Shown here: piece by piece, positions 22,776 to 33,577 of the stretch
Layout: the number at the start of each line of letters is the position of its first letter
Numbering within the stretch: position 1 is the stretch's first letter
Source of the DNA: Petrosia ficiformis
Taxonomy: Eukaryota; Porifera; Demospongiae; Haplosclerida; Petrosiidae
Reading direction: 5' to 3'
Assembly (NCBI GenBank): GCA_947044365.1
Contig: OX345636.1
Coordinates: forward strand, 15,239,115 to 15,303,114
Length of the DNA stretch: 64,000 nt
Made by a program: the position numbers and the translations under genes
The notes under the pieces: model-generated
Seen by the model: only the letters and a program-made list of their open reading frames with translations
Database searches by the model: none
Told to the model about the DNA's origin: nothing

Positions 22776-23122
22776 TGCTCAAATCATACTTTCACAAATT
22801 CACAGTGTATATTGAAATGAAACGATGACATCACAATGATTCTTATAAACTTACTCCAAAGACTTCTGCTTGTAGTTGGCTTTTGAGGTATGAATTGGAA
22901 GACGAAAGTCACAAATCTGTTCTTGAATACTCACTCACTCGCCGTAGTCTGGCGAGCAAACCTTTCGCTTCTGCTTTTACATTGGGACGGGGCGGAGGAA
23001 AGACTAGCTAACCCGCGCCGTAGGGCGTACCGGTATGGGGTTGAGACTTGGTGCATGTACATGACTACATCTGCGTGTGACTACAGTCAAGTAGACTAGT
23101 GTAAGATGTGACACTGTGAAAG

Positions 23123-23319
23123 ATGTGACACTTGTCTGCCAATGTCGAAAAGAACAAAAGACTACCTCTGATTAATATGGCCAGAAATTATCGTCCTAGT
23201 ATTTGAACAGCAGCATTCCAGGCCCAGGATAGGGAGAAAGATAATGAAATGACATCCTTTGGAATCCTTGGGGAGCCGACAAGAGAATAGGTTTTCTTGT
23301 AAAGAATGTTTTTGCACAG
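23123..23319 (+). pseudogene. Broken copy of TRPML exon 1
   Basis: Aligns with 50815-51016 in the true gene, sharing CTTGTAAAGAATGTTTTTGC and the splice donor that follows. It has an in-frame stop (the position after CGTCCTAGTATT), a small deletion where exon 1 encodes ERTIDDPL, and no matching start codon. No later TRPML exon follows it, so it is a dead fragment carried by the segmental duplication. Confidence 0.88.
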
Positions 23320-23989
23320 GTAAATATTTAGTTAATCAAGAATTTGGCTCAATGTCGCCTGATATACACTAAGTACATATACATATATATATATATATAT
23401 ACATGTACTGTGTGTGGTCAATTAATAATACTCGTAACAATTGACTAACCCAGCCTATTCATTTAATATGGCGCTATAGAAGTTATCTCAGCTGTATTTA
23501 CTGAAAAGAATCAAAAGTTGTCTGGAAAACAATTATATTTGAAACATAATTATCATTATTTTTAATCCTGTAAGTATATAATTTTATTATATACAATATT
23601 TTGAGAAGTAATTAAGAAATAAGTTCAAAATCTCAGGGTAGGCTAAAGCCTACCCTAGCCTACTACTAGTTACGCCCTTGCCTACGACATCTCAGCTACA
23701 AGCTTTCTGGGGTCTCAGAAGCAACCTCAGAGGACCTAAATTTTGGGAGCATACTCCAGACCTTTCAAATTCAAATTAGATGGGCTGGGGCTTGAGCTTG
23801 AGCTTGAGCTTGACAAAATTTGACAGGCTTGAGCTTGTGCTGAAGCTCTTTTATAGAGGGCTTGACCCAACCCTACCCACAAGCAGTGTGATTCACATGA
23901 TCGATTCTTTCTCCTCCCCAAACAAAATCCTGTAGGAAAGCCTGATATGTATGTATGAATTTAAGCAATAGCTATTTTACTTAATTGGA

Positions 23990-24110
23990 GAGACAGACAG
24001 ATAGAGGGAGACAAGAAAACACAAAACAGCAAGAGAAAAAAGAGAGACAGATAGACAGACAGACAGATAGAGAGACAGACAGACACAGAGAGAGACGGAG
24101 AGACAGACAC
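23990..24110. repeat. (GACA)n/(GATA)n-type microsatellite
   Basis: Degenerate GACAGACAGATAGAGA run. A shorter similar run is at 24337-24410. Confidence 0.85.
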
Positions 24111-24463
24111 TATCATTTTTGTGTTTTTGTTGAACTCGAACATTGTGATTCTTTCACTTGATCTTGTTGTGGATTTTAGTACATATAATTATAATTCTTG
24201 GTTGACAGGGTTAATATTTGCAAAAGGATATATTATTAAAAATTACTGCATGTGACATTTCAGCCTTTTGGGACTTCTTTTGAAGAAGCCCCAAATGCTG
24301 AAACATCGTGTGGAGTTTTGTCTTATTTCCTTGAGTGACAGACAGAGAGACAAAGAAATAGAGATAGACAAAGAGAGAGATGACTAGAGAGAAAGATAGT
24401 GACAGACTGAAAGAGACAATCAACAATGACAGAGAGACCAGTCAGAGTAATTTATATCTGTAG

Positions 24464-24589
24464 TGTCCTTCGTTGATTAAACAAATGGTACATGGAGGGC
24501 CTCCTGGAGAGGGTACCAATGAAGCTCTTAATCTCTTATTAAAAAGACCTTGGAGTACTGTCGTAAGTCTTGCACCAATGGATAAACAG
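24464..24589 (+). CDS. Exon candidate of an unrecognised gene (part a)
   Basis: 42 codons, phase 0 at both ends, between TGTAG and CAG/GTAAAT. Contains MVHGGPPGEGTNEALNLLLK, then RPWSTVVSLAPMDKQ. It joins in frame to 25866-25973, whose acceptor has an excellent pyrimidine tract. I do not recognise the family; the sequence looks like a globular conserved domain. The intron between the two exons carries the HIRAN element. Confidence 0.6.
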
Positions 24590-24836
24590 GTAAATAATAC
24601 TAAATATTGTTTAATAACGTAATATCACATTTATTTAGCTGCATACTCAGACATTATTTAAACACATTGCTGACCACATTGCTGACTAAGTCAAGCTCAT
24701 CTCACAGCATTCTTCTAGTACATGTACATGTAGTTTGGTGTCTATAGTTCATCAGATCCGTCATGCATAGTATTGGAAAACGTGTTTTAAAAAGGGACCT
24801 TAAAATTTTGATAATTTTGTTTTTTCAAGTTTTATA

Positions 24837-25423
24837 TACCGTATAGCTGGTATTTTTAACGTGGAATTTATTTTCGCTTAAATTCGCGGTCAATTAAGAA
24901 ACGCGAAAATAACATTGCGTGAAACTTTTTATCCAGTGAATATTTAGAACAGTTGACATTTCATACCGTATATATTTCCACTACGTGTGTGCAGTGTGAA
25001 AAACATCGTTGTCTACTGATGTCTATCCTTCAATATCTGTCACTCGACAGATGATAACTCCTCCTTTCCTGATAAACAGAGAACAAACACGTGAGATCAT
25101 TCTTGGTAGATGACCTACTATTTCTCCATTTTTGAAAACAGCAACTGCGTAGCGGTCTTTTGAGTTAGTAGTCTCCCTCTTACATTCGAGTTCTTCATTG
25201 ATTACTGCCTTCCAAAAGTCCTTATAAACATGGTAGCCACGAACACAACAATTTCTCTCAACAATTACAGCACTAGACATTTATAACTGTATCACGTGGT
25301 GAAATTTAATTTTCGCGTGCGTCATCACGTCGCGAATATTTGCTCCGCGAAATACATAATCTATTAGAACGTTTTCTCTAACCGCGAATTTTTATGTCCA
25401 CGAAATAAACCAGCTATACGGTA
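24837..25423 (-). mobile_element. TIR element carrying a HIRAN-like frame
   Basis: Terminal inverted repeats TACCGTATAGCTGGT at 24837-24851 and, inverted, at 25409-25423, with TA on both flanks (24835-24836 and 25424-25425). Just inside both ends are AT-rich segments with TTCGC/GCGAA words. At 587 bp it is MITE-sized, but it encloses an 85-codon frame with a recognisable domain. It lies in the intron between exons 24464-24589 and 25866-25973, in antisense. Confidence 0.85.
25023..25280 (-). CDS. HIRAN-like domain protein, 85 residues
   Basis: The start MSSAVIVERNCCVRGYHVYK is followed by FWKAVINEELECKRE, then DRYAVAVFKNGEIVGHLPR and FIRKGGVIICRVTD. This pattern (GYHVYK..W, EEL-C-RE, D-YAVAV...G..VGH-PR, GG-I-C-V-G) is the HIRAN-like module found in many short invertebrate proteins, several linked to transposons. 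HIRAN domains in HLTF-type proteins bind DNA 3' ends; a DNA-binding role here is inference. Family members usually continue past the final Val-Thr-Gly block, so this copy is probably truncated at the C-terminus. The frame is intact, and the ATG is preceded by inverted-repeat sequence of the host element. Confidence 0.72.
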   Translation of the reverse strand: MSSAVIVERNCCVRGYHVYKDFWKAVINEELECKRETTNSKDRYAVAVFKNGEIVGHLPRMISRVCSLFIRKGGVIICRVTDIEG

Positions 25424-25865
25424 TAATAATATTTTAGATTAGTATTCAAACCTTTAAAGGGAATAAAGGTCTGGGTTAACACCTTAGTTGTCACTTTGTA
25501 AAAAGTTCAATCTTATTTCATGGGTGTGGAAATATTGAGGAAACTGCAGGACCATTCTATTTATGTCCAACATTGCCATCAAAATCTCATGAATATCATT
25601 ATGTGGTTCATTTAGGGTAGGGTTAGGGTTCCCTTGTGGTTGGAGGAGTTCAATCAGTATCAAAGTGATCTTAGTCTTTGATAGCAATTTAAAACATCAC
25701 TCGACCATTCAGCCCATTTTCACCACTCTTTATTGTCCTGCTCCTGGTATAGTTACAATGTATATACAGTTCAGTTTCAATTTACCAACCATTGACCAGA
25801 CAATGTCCCTGTATGACTGACTGCCTGTTTCTATGCCAATATTTTAATCACTTAATTTTTTTCAG

Positions 25866-25973
25866 GTTCATTTTGATTCAGCTTTTCTGTTTGTGACAAT
25901 CCCTCATATCACTTGCCTCTTAGTCCCCGGGAAAGAAGATGGCACCTTTGGCAGACACAGTTTAGTGCAATTG
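25866..25973 (+). CDS. Exon candidate of an unrecognised gene (part b)
   Basis: 36 codons from a strong acceptor (AATTTTTTTCAG) to the donor TTG/GTAAAG at 25974. Reads VHFDSAFLFVTIPHITCLLV, then PGKEDGTFGRHSLVQL. Phase 0 at both ends, continuing 24464-24589. A second plausible coding stretch (VVPPDHLRESGHDVLLKESL) follows at 25986-26093, ending at a GTGTGT donor, but in another frame. Either an alternative exon or a one-base frameshift. Confidence 0.6.
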
Positions 25974-26144
25974 GTAAAGTATTTCCAGTTGTCCCTCCAG
26001 ACCATTTGAGAGAGAGTGGACATGATGTATTGCTAAAGGAATCATTAGAGACAATATTTCAATGTACCATGACAAGAGTATTAGAGGTGTGTGGGTCAGT
26101 ATGTGATGTGTATATAATGACGTCATGAGCTCTCATGACATAAT

Positions 26145-26473
26145 TTAAGGTTGTACCTATACCACTTAGCCCATCCAATCTGATACTGATACTTAAATTT
26201 TGTGTATCTGCTGATCCAGATACTGATATCGTTGCTACCACACACACAAAAAGTAATAATTAAAATCATGTGTTCCCGATATAACGTCAGTGTTTCTGAT
26301 GAAAGCAAAGCAGTTTGTTGTGTTTTCAAAGAGAACATTTCTATAGAGGAGAACAAAGCATAAAGTAAGTATAAAAATATACATGTAAATAATTACCACC
26401 GATTCTACCTATACCAGAATGTTGAGTATAGGCACCTATAGCAGTACCAATGCTAGTATAGGTACAACCTTAA
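26145..26473. mobile_element. TTAA-flanked MITE
   Basis: TTAA at both ends (26145-26148, 26470-26473) and inverted ends GGTTGTACCTATAC (14 bp perfect). The first eight bases resemble the end of the TTAA element at 22155-22775, so the two may be related. 329 bp, no coding frame. Confidence 0.88.
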
Positions 26474-26583
26474 CATAATTATGCCAGGGTTTCATTTAAA
26501 GGGGGGCGGACAGGGGCCCATCCTTGCTAGAGTCTTGTGTTCTTTCAGTTTCGATTTGTGTTCTGTTGTACATGTACACATAC

Positions 26584-28915
26584 ATACATAACCTGTTAGG
26601 TACATGTACCTGCCCGTTGTACATCATAGGTACCTGCCTGTTGTACATCATAGGTATCTGCCTGTTGTACATCATAGGTATCTATCTGCCTGTTGTACAT
26701 CATAGGTACCTGCCTGTTGTACATGCATACCTACATACATACCTGTTGTACATCATAGGTACCTGCCTGTTGTGCATCATAGGTACATACATACCTGTTG
26801 TACATCATAGGTACATGTACTTGCCTGTTGTACATCATAGGTATCTATCTGCCTATTGTACATCATAGGTATCTATCTGCCTGTTGTACATCATAGGTAC
26901 CTGCCTGTTGTACATGCATACCTACATACATACCTGTTGTACATCATAGGTACCTGCCTGTTGTACATCATAGGTATCTATCTGCCTGTTGTACATCATA
27001 GGTACTTGCCTGTTGTACATCATAGGTACCTGCCTGTTGTACATGCATACCTACATACATACCTGTTGTACATCATAGGTACCTGCCTGTAGTACATGCA
27101 TACCTACATACATACCTGTTGTACATCATAGGTACCTGCCTGTTGTACATGCATACCTACCTGTTGTACATCATAGGTACCTGCCTGCTGTACATCATAG
27201 GTATCTATCTGCCTGTTGTACATCATAGGTACTTGCCTGTTGTACATCATAGGTACCTGCCTGTTGTACATCATAGGTACCTGCCTGCCTGTTGTACATG
27301 CATACCTACATACATACCTGTTCTACATCATAGGTACCTGCCTGTTGTACATCATAGGTACCTGCCTGTTGTACATGCATACCTACCTGTTGTACATCAT
27401 ATAGGTACCTGCCTGTTGTACATCATAGGTACCTGCCTGTTGTATATCATAGGTACCTGCCAGTTGTACATCATAGGTACATGTACCTGCCTGTTGTACA
27501 TCATAGATACCTTCCTGCCTGTTGTACATCATAGGTACATGTACCTGCCTGTTGTATATCATAGGTACCTGCCTGTTGTACATCATAGGTACCTGCCTGT
27601 TGTACATCATAGGTATCTATCTGCCTGTTGTACATCATAGGTACCTGCCGCTTGTACGTCATAGGTACCTGCCTGTTGTACATGCATACCTACATACATA
27701 CCTGTTGTACATCATTAAGTACATGTACCTGCCTGTTGTGCATCATAGGTACATGTACCTGCCTGTTGTACATGCATACCTACCTGTTGTACATCATAGG
27801 TACCTGCCTGTTGTACATGCATACCTACCTGTTGTACATCATAGGTACCTGCCTGTTGTACATGCATACCTACATACATACCTGTTGTAACATCATAGGT
27901 ACCTGCCTGTTGTGCATCATAGGTACCTGCCTGTTGTGCATCATAGGTACCTGCCTGTTGTACATCATAGCTACCTGCCTGTTGTACATGCATACCTACA
28001 TACATACCTGTTGTACATCATAGGTACCTGCCTGTTGTACAGGCATACCTACATACATACCTGTTGTGCATCATAGGTGCCTGCCTGTTGTACATCATAC
28101 CTACCTGCCTGTTGTACATGCATACCTACATACATACCTGTTGTACATCATAGGTACCTGCCTGTTGTGCATCATAGGTACCTGCCTGTTGTGCATCATA
28201 GGTACCTGCCTTTTGTACATCATACACATGTAGCTACCTGCCTGTTGTACATGCATACCTACATACATACCTGTTGTACATCATAGGTGCCTGCCTGTTG
28301 TATAGGCATACCTACATACATACCTGTTGTGCATCATAGGTGCCTACCTGTTGTACATCATACCTACCTGCCTGTTGTACATGCATACCTACATACATAC
28401 CTGTTGTACATCATTAGGTACCTGCCTGTTGTGTATCATAGGTACATGTACCTGCCTGTGGTACATGCATATATACCTGTTGTACATCATAGGTACCTGC
28501 CTGTTGTACATGCATACCTACATACATACCTGTTGTACATCATAGGTACCTGCCTGTTGTGTATCATAGGTACATGTACCTGCCTGTGGTACATGCATAT
28601 ATACCTGTTGTGCATCATAGGTACCTGCCTGTTGTACATCATAGCTACCTGCCTGTTGTACATGCATACCTACATACATACCTGTTGTACATCATAGCTA
28701 CCTGCCTGTTGTACATGCATACCTACATACATACCTGTTGTACATCATAGGTACCTGCCTGTTGTACAGGCATACCTACATACATACCTGTTGTACATCA
28801 TAGGTACCTGCCTGTTGTACATCATAGGTACCTGCCTGTTGTACATCATAGGTACATGCCTGTTGTACGTACATCAGAGGTACCTGCCTGTTGTGCGTGC
28901 ATCATAGGTACCTAC
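26584..28915 (+). repeat. 2.3-kb minisatellite, 24-bp unit with a 29-bp variant
   Basis: Basic unit GTACCTGCCTGTTGTACATC plus ATAG. It is interspersed with a variant containing GCATACCTACATACATACCT. The two types alternate in irregular blocks. All long frames here are repeat artefacts (reading CLLYIIGT or similar). Confidence 0.97.
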
Positions 28916-28950
28916 ATACATCGTATGTATGTATGTATATATGTATGTAC

Positions 28951-29274
28951 TAGTGCTGGGACTTAATAATCGAAGTATAGATAATCGTTATCGATATAGC
29001 ACATTTAGTGATAACCAATATCATGACCAGATATCGATTTGTACTTACGTGCATGTGCATTCAGTACAAGGCATTTGATTTTTGATTTTTTAAAAACATC
29101 CTAGTAACTTAACTTACATGTACAAGTGGTTTTGTATTTGGTACATGATACCCAAATTATCTATTTTCATGTTAATTAGTGAGAGGTCTTTCCTGTCAAA
29201 TGATTAATTACTTCCTCTGATATAATCGATATTGGGTGCACTGATATTGGTGTTTCTACCAATTCCCAGCACTA
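28951..29274. mobile_element. hAT MITE
   Basis: Bounded by GTATGTAC at 28943-28950 and 29275-29282 (8 bp). Inverted ends TAGTGCTGGGACTT and, as reverse complement on the right, TAGTGCTGGGAATT. Interior AT-rich with ATCGAT words. Inserted at the edge of a GTAT microsatellite. Confidence 0.9.
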
Positions 29275-29316
29275 GTATGTACGTATGTATGTAATAGGTA
29301 GGTAGGTACATATGAT

Positions 29317-30075
29317 GTATGAACTACTTGATGAACTACTTGATGAACTACTTGATGAACTGATTGATGAACTACTTGATGAACATACATACATACATAC
29401 ATTACATACATACATACATACATTTAAGGCAAATTATGTCTAATACATACATACATACATTACACACATACATACATACATTTAAGGCAATTGATGTCTA
29501 ATACATACATACATACATTACATACATACATACATTACACACATACATTCATACATACATACATACATTACACACATACATACATACATACATACATACA
29601 GACATGTACATACATACATACATTTAAGGCAATTGATGTCTAATAATACATACCATACATATCTAATACATACATACATACATTACATACATACATACAT
29701 ACATTACATACATACATACATACATTTAAGGCAAATGATGTCTAATACATACATACATACATTACATACATACATAAGCAAATGATGTCTAATACATAGT
29801 TACATACCATACATACATGTACATACATACATACATACATTTCAGGCAAGAGCAAATGATTGATGTCTAATACATACATACATACATACATTACATACAT
29901 ACATACATTTAAGGCAAATGATGTCTATTGCATACCATACAACATGCATACATACATACATACATGCATACATACCATACATACATACATACATACCATA
30001 CATACATACATACATACCATACATACATACATACATAAATACCATACATACATACATACATATATATACACCTAC
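29317..30075 (+). repeat. Compound (CATA)n array with higher-order unit
   Basis: Begins with five units of GAACTACTTGATGA-type 13-mers (29317-29382), then CATACATA runs punctuated at intervals by TTTAAGGCAAATGATGTCTA, giving a higher-order repeat of about 50-110 bp. Confidence 0.92.
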
Positions 30076-30300
30076 ACACACATGGCATGTTCAGTCTGTC
30101 TGCATCAGGGTTCGAATTTAGCACTTGTCCACTTGTCCTGACAAGTGAAAAATGCTTTGGGACAAGTGAAAAATGATTCAAATTGTCCTTTGGACAAGCA
30201 ACACAATGTTTCTAAATTTAATTATATTCATTTAATTATATTTATTCGCCTTGACCTCATCAGTCACACCCTTGGCATGGAGTATGTGTTCTTAGAAATC

Positions 30301-30346
<46 letters not shown>

Positions 30347-30365
30347 GTTATTATTATTATTATTG
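30301..30365 (+). repeat. (ATT)n microsatellite abutting an exon acceptor
   Basis: About 20 ATT triplets, followed by TTTTGTTTTTATAG, the acceptor of the exon at 30383. Confidence 0.9.
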
Positions 30366-30382
30366 TTATTTTGTTTTTATAG

Positions 30383-30444
30383 GTATATTTTTAGTGATAG
30401 TCTTTTTGACAATCTCAGATGCATTTCAAGTTAGTCTTCAATTG
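30383..30444 (+). CDS. Exon candidate, membrane segment
   Basis: Acceptor TTTTTATAG and donor TTG/GTAAGT. Reads IFLVIVFLTISDAFQVSLQL, a hydrophobic helix-like stretch, entering in phase 1 and leaving in phase 0. It joins in frame to 30551-30685. A weak resemblance to the third membrane helix of TRPML channels was noted but is not convincing. Confidence 0.4.
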
Positions 30445-30550
30445 GTAAGTAACTAAATTAACTAACACGATTCCAAGAAGTGTTTGTAAACTTTGTGTAT
30501 ATTCAGTTCATTTTGTTGAATGACTAATTACTTAAAATGAATGTTATTAG

Positions 30551-30685
30551 TCAGAGGGAGCAGTCATGTGTTGTATATGTTTGGTGACAATGTCAACAAT
30601 GAATTTACTTACGAGTTATGGTTTTCAATTACACATGTTAGCCATGTTCTTTACACATTTTGTCTTTCCTAGATTATTTGCAGCT
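30551..30685 (+). CDS. Exon candidate, second hydrophobic segment
   Basis: After TTATTAG the frame reads SEGAVMCCICLVTMSTMNLL, then TSYGFQLHMLAMFFTHFVFP. Phase 0 entry matches the preceding exon. The 3' boundary is weak (GTATAA). Together with 30383-30444 it suggests part of a multi-pass membrane protein that I do not recognise. A further possible exon starts at 31294. Confidence 0.38.
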
Positions 30686-31422
30686 GTATAATAATGGTAA
30701 TAAGTTATTATACAATTGCTAATTGGTAATTATCTTGCATTCCAAACATTGCTTTTGAATAGCACAAGTACAGAACATTGGTTACCATGATATGTGACCA
30801 TAGATGCAATAATCAGTCATTTGGCAAATAATAATATTTCGTCAAATGCTTATATTTAAATGCTTGACAGCCTTTTTGCACAGGAAACTACCTGAATTTG
30901 TAACTAGGTGGAGCAAAAGTTGCTCTTCCTGGACACCAAAGGTAGTTGGCTACCTGTACAAAATGGCTGAATAATGAGCATTTAAATTAAGTGTTCGACA
31001 AAACCATTATTTACCAAATAACTGATTTTCACATCCACGGTCATATATGTATTGTAAGCTTTGATCTATGTACTGAAGAGTTTGTAACAACAATAAATAA
31101 ATTACATAAATTACTAGAATTGTAGCTTGTCAGAGAATACAGTTGTATTCCCTACGTAGAGACGCATCCTCCCACCTAAAATGGCCACAGCTAGAATATC
31201 ATTCCATCATAAAATTTGTAATGAAAATTGATTAGCCCCACCCTTTATGAAACATTAATGTTCTGTACTTGCTGTCTAATTTTATTCACAAAGAATTTCA
31301 CAAGGAATTTTACTTGGGTAGTGCTGGTGAGTCATTCAAGCGGCTGTTGAAAAGGTAATACACTCTCCCATCATACATACCTGTACAATAGTATTATCAC
31401 AGGTACCTAAACTGTAATAGAA

Positions 31423-31725
31423 GCGTGTGGATATTCCTCATGGCTTTGCAGCTCATAAGCTTCTTGGACCAAGTAGTTGTCCTAAAGTCTGTGGATGCTC
31501 CTCATGGCTTTGCAGCTCATAAGTTCCTTGGACCAAGTAGTTGTCCTAAAGTCTGTGGATATTCCTCATGGCTTTGCATCTCATAAGCTTCTTGGACCAA
31601 GTAGTTGTCCTAAAGTCTGTGGATGCTCCTCATGGCTTTGCAGCTCATAAGTTCCTTGGACCAAGTAGTAGTTCTAAAGTCTGTGGATATTCCTCATGGC
31701 TTTGCAGCTCATAAGCTCCTTATAA
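31423..31725 (+). repeat. 64-bp tandem repeat, about 4.7 units
   Basis: Period 64 (units at about 31427, 31491, 31555, 31619, 31683). Contains CCTCATGGCTTTGCAGCTCA and TTGGACCAAGTAGTTGTCCT. Alternate units differ in phase (GATATTCC versus GATGCTCC), suggesting a 128-bp higher-order unit. Confidence 0.93.
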
Positions 31726-31797
31726 AGTATTTATACAGCTGAATGAATACTATTAGTACTCACTATGACTACTGTGTTCTATATTTGTGTATCACTA

Positions 31798-31844
31798 TGA
31801 ATACATACATACATACACATCTATATTTTTACATACATACATAC

Positions 31845-31875
<31 letters not shown>

Positions 31876-31886
31876 CATACATACAT
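31798..31886. repeat. (CATA)n microsatellite
   Basis: CATACATA run with one short interruption. Confidence 0.9.
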
Positions 31887-31989
31887 CGTATCACATATTT
31901 TAACATATTAATTTTAACAATTTTTACATTAGTTGCAAGAATTGTTAAGCAGTTAGAAGTAGACTTAAGATACATGCACATGTAGTTGC

Positions 31990-33299
31990 ATGCCTTTGGT
32001 AATATTATATTTTGTATTTATGAATATACATTATATTATACATGTACATGTACATGTACATGTGATATAAACTTAATATAGTCAGGTACTGTATATGGTA
32101 CAGTACATAGTTAATTGAGCTATTATGTGCATTAAGTATACATTATAACACACCTACAAGTGCTATATCAGATTTATAATCACCAAGCATGAGGGTGTAT
32201 GCCCGACGGCAAGGTGATTATAAACCTGATATAGATTTCCCAAAAGACAAAATCTTTATTGATGTCTGTTGCTTTTCTTACCTTTTTGTCCTCACTTTGG
32301 AGAAGTTAATTTTTGTTTTTTTTTGTAGTCTGTTTGACGGCAGGGTTTATATCTGACCACAGGGTGCTATATCTGATTTATAAATCTGTGGTTTACTTTG
32401 ATGTTCACCATATCAGGATATATTAATATTTACAAATAATTATGTGTACAATATACTTGACCTTTCAAGTGTATGAACATGTTTGTATGTATATTTGCAT
32501 GTGTGTGTAGTACACTGTGTAGTATAGTACAATATTAATTTTGACATTATAAGTGTGTGTACATGTACAGTACAATACAGTACTTGACCTTTCAAGTGTA
32601 TACTTTCTCTATATGTATGTACATGTATGATGTACACACACTAACAGTACTATACTTGATCTACTACTATATAGAATTACATGTAGAGTTATCTTGAATG
32701 GGAGTGTATTTAGTAAGGGAAATTCCCCTGTATGAAACCTGTATATATTATACACAATGTACATGTATTTGTATTACACTGTATAGCACATACATGTACA
32801 TTACACAGTGAGATCACAAGTGTGTGTAAATGTGATTAGTCCAACCCAAACTTGCTGTTTGGAGTTTAGAATTGGGTCACCACATACATGTTTATAATCG
32901 GGTTTCATTTAGGAGGGCGGGACATTTGCTCCCCTTTGCTGGAGTTTTGCCCCTCCTTGTAATTTGCCAATACATGTATACACACTATAATAACCCTGAT
33001 GTCACACCACCCCCAAAGCCTTTAAAATTCACATTTTGCATCCCATCGAAGACTATTTTAAAGTTTTTAATAAGCTGATGTCATACCATTGGCCCAAATA
33101 GCTTCTTATTTGGCTTTTTACTTTTCTCTCTTTGGGCAGTGGCAAAGTTAATTAAGATTATATTGTCACTAACAGTATTAACTCTTAGTTAATTGGCTCA
33201 AGATGTACAATGTACATGTATTCCCAATGGGGCACACACGGACCATTTTTGAGCCAATTGGCCCATGCTTCAAAAGTTATCTAATGAAAGCCAATAATT
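31990..33299. other. No supported gene
   Basis: TACATG-rich sequence plus the palindromic repeat at 32154-32240. No credible exon was seen. Confidence 0.55.
32154..32240. repeat. Palindromic repeat related to 9144-9241
   Basis: Shares GTGCTATATCA, ATAATCACCAAGC, GAGGG and the closing AAGGTGATTATAAACCTGATATA arms in diverged form. Confidence 0.6.
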
Positions 33300-33339
33300 A
33301 TACATGTACATGTTTGATTCGGACCTTACCAGCTGGGCT

Positions 33340-33412
33340 GCCTTGGTAGCTCAGTTGGTAGAGCATCTGTCTGGAGTACAGAGTGTCGTGGGTTCGAATC
33401 CCACTTGAGGCA
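33340..33412 (+). tRNA. tRNA-like SINE head, anticodon GGA, copy 1
   Basis: A full 73-nt cloverleaf can be drawn. Acceptor GCCTTGG pairs with TTGAGGC (three wobble pairs); D arm GCTC/GAGC; anticodon arm TCTGT/ACAGA with loop CTGGAGT; T arm GTGGG/CCCAC with TTCGAAT. A and B boxes are intact. The anticodon would be GGA (Ser), yet the variable loop is only five bases, unlike true tRNA-Ser. It sits in a repeat with a CTTT tail, so it is most likely a SINE head and not a working tRNA gene. Confidence 0.7.
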
Positions 33413-33445
33413 ACTTTCATTTTCATTTTTCCATTGCCTCAGGTG

Positions 33446-33480
<35 letters not shown>

Positions 33481-33577
33481 ACATCTCCTATAACATCTTT
33501 GGTGGTTTCATTATCCTCGCCTTCATCTAATGCCTAGTGTTAAGTTAGTCTGTTCATACAGGCGTATGAGATATGCT

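Larger units (their letters stand above)
18252..23319 (+). repeat. Segmental duplication, copy A
   Basis: Same-orientation partner of 47166-51016. Homology starts at TACATGTAATAATGATTA, 15 bp upstream of the NLR start codon in copy B, and runs to the splice donor of TRPML exon 1. Large colinear blocks are near-identical (for example 20040-21350 versus 47810-49150). Copy A carries three insertions absent from B (18321-18654, 18781-19556, 22155-22775) and a longer 50-bp repeat array. The stretch 22920-23100 is not homologous to B's 49890-50680. Copy A lacks the NLR exon and has only a ruined TRPML exon. Confidence 0.92.

Noticed and set aside
26584..28915. Multiple open frames of 60-173 codons reading CLLYIIGT-type strings
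   Set aside because: They are translations of a 24-bp minisatellite whose length is divisible by three, so frames stay open by periodicity.
29375..30075. CRISPR-like array of repeats and spacers
   Set aside because: The repeats are CATA microsatellite with a recurring 20-bp insert, in a eukaryotic context; no spacer diversity and no cas genes.
30383..30685. TRPML-like membrane exons from a second channel copy
   Set aside because: Helix 1 has a faint resemblance to TRPML S3, but the following helix does not match the S4 region. Left as unrecognised.
33340..33412. Functional tRNA-Ser(GGA)
   Set aside because: Variable arm too short for tRNA-Ser, three wobble pairs in the acceptor stem, embedded in a tailed repeat with three other copies.
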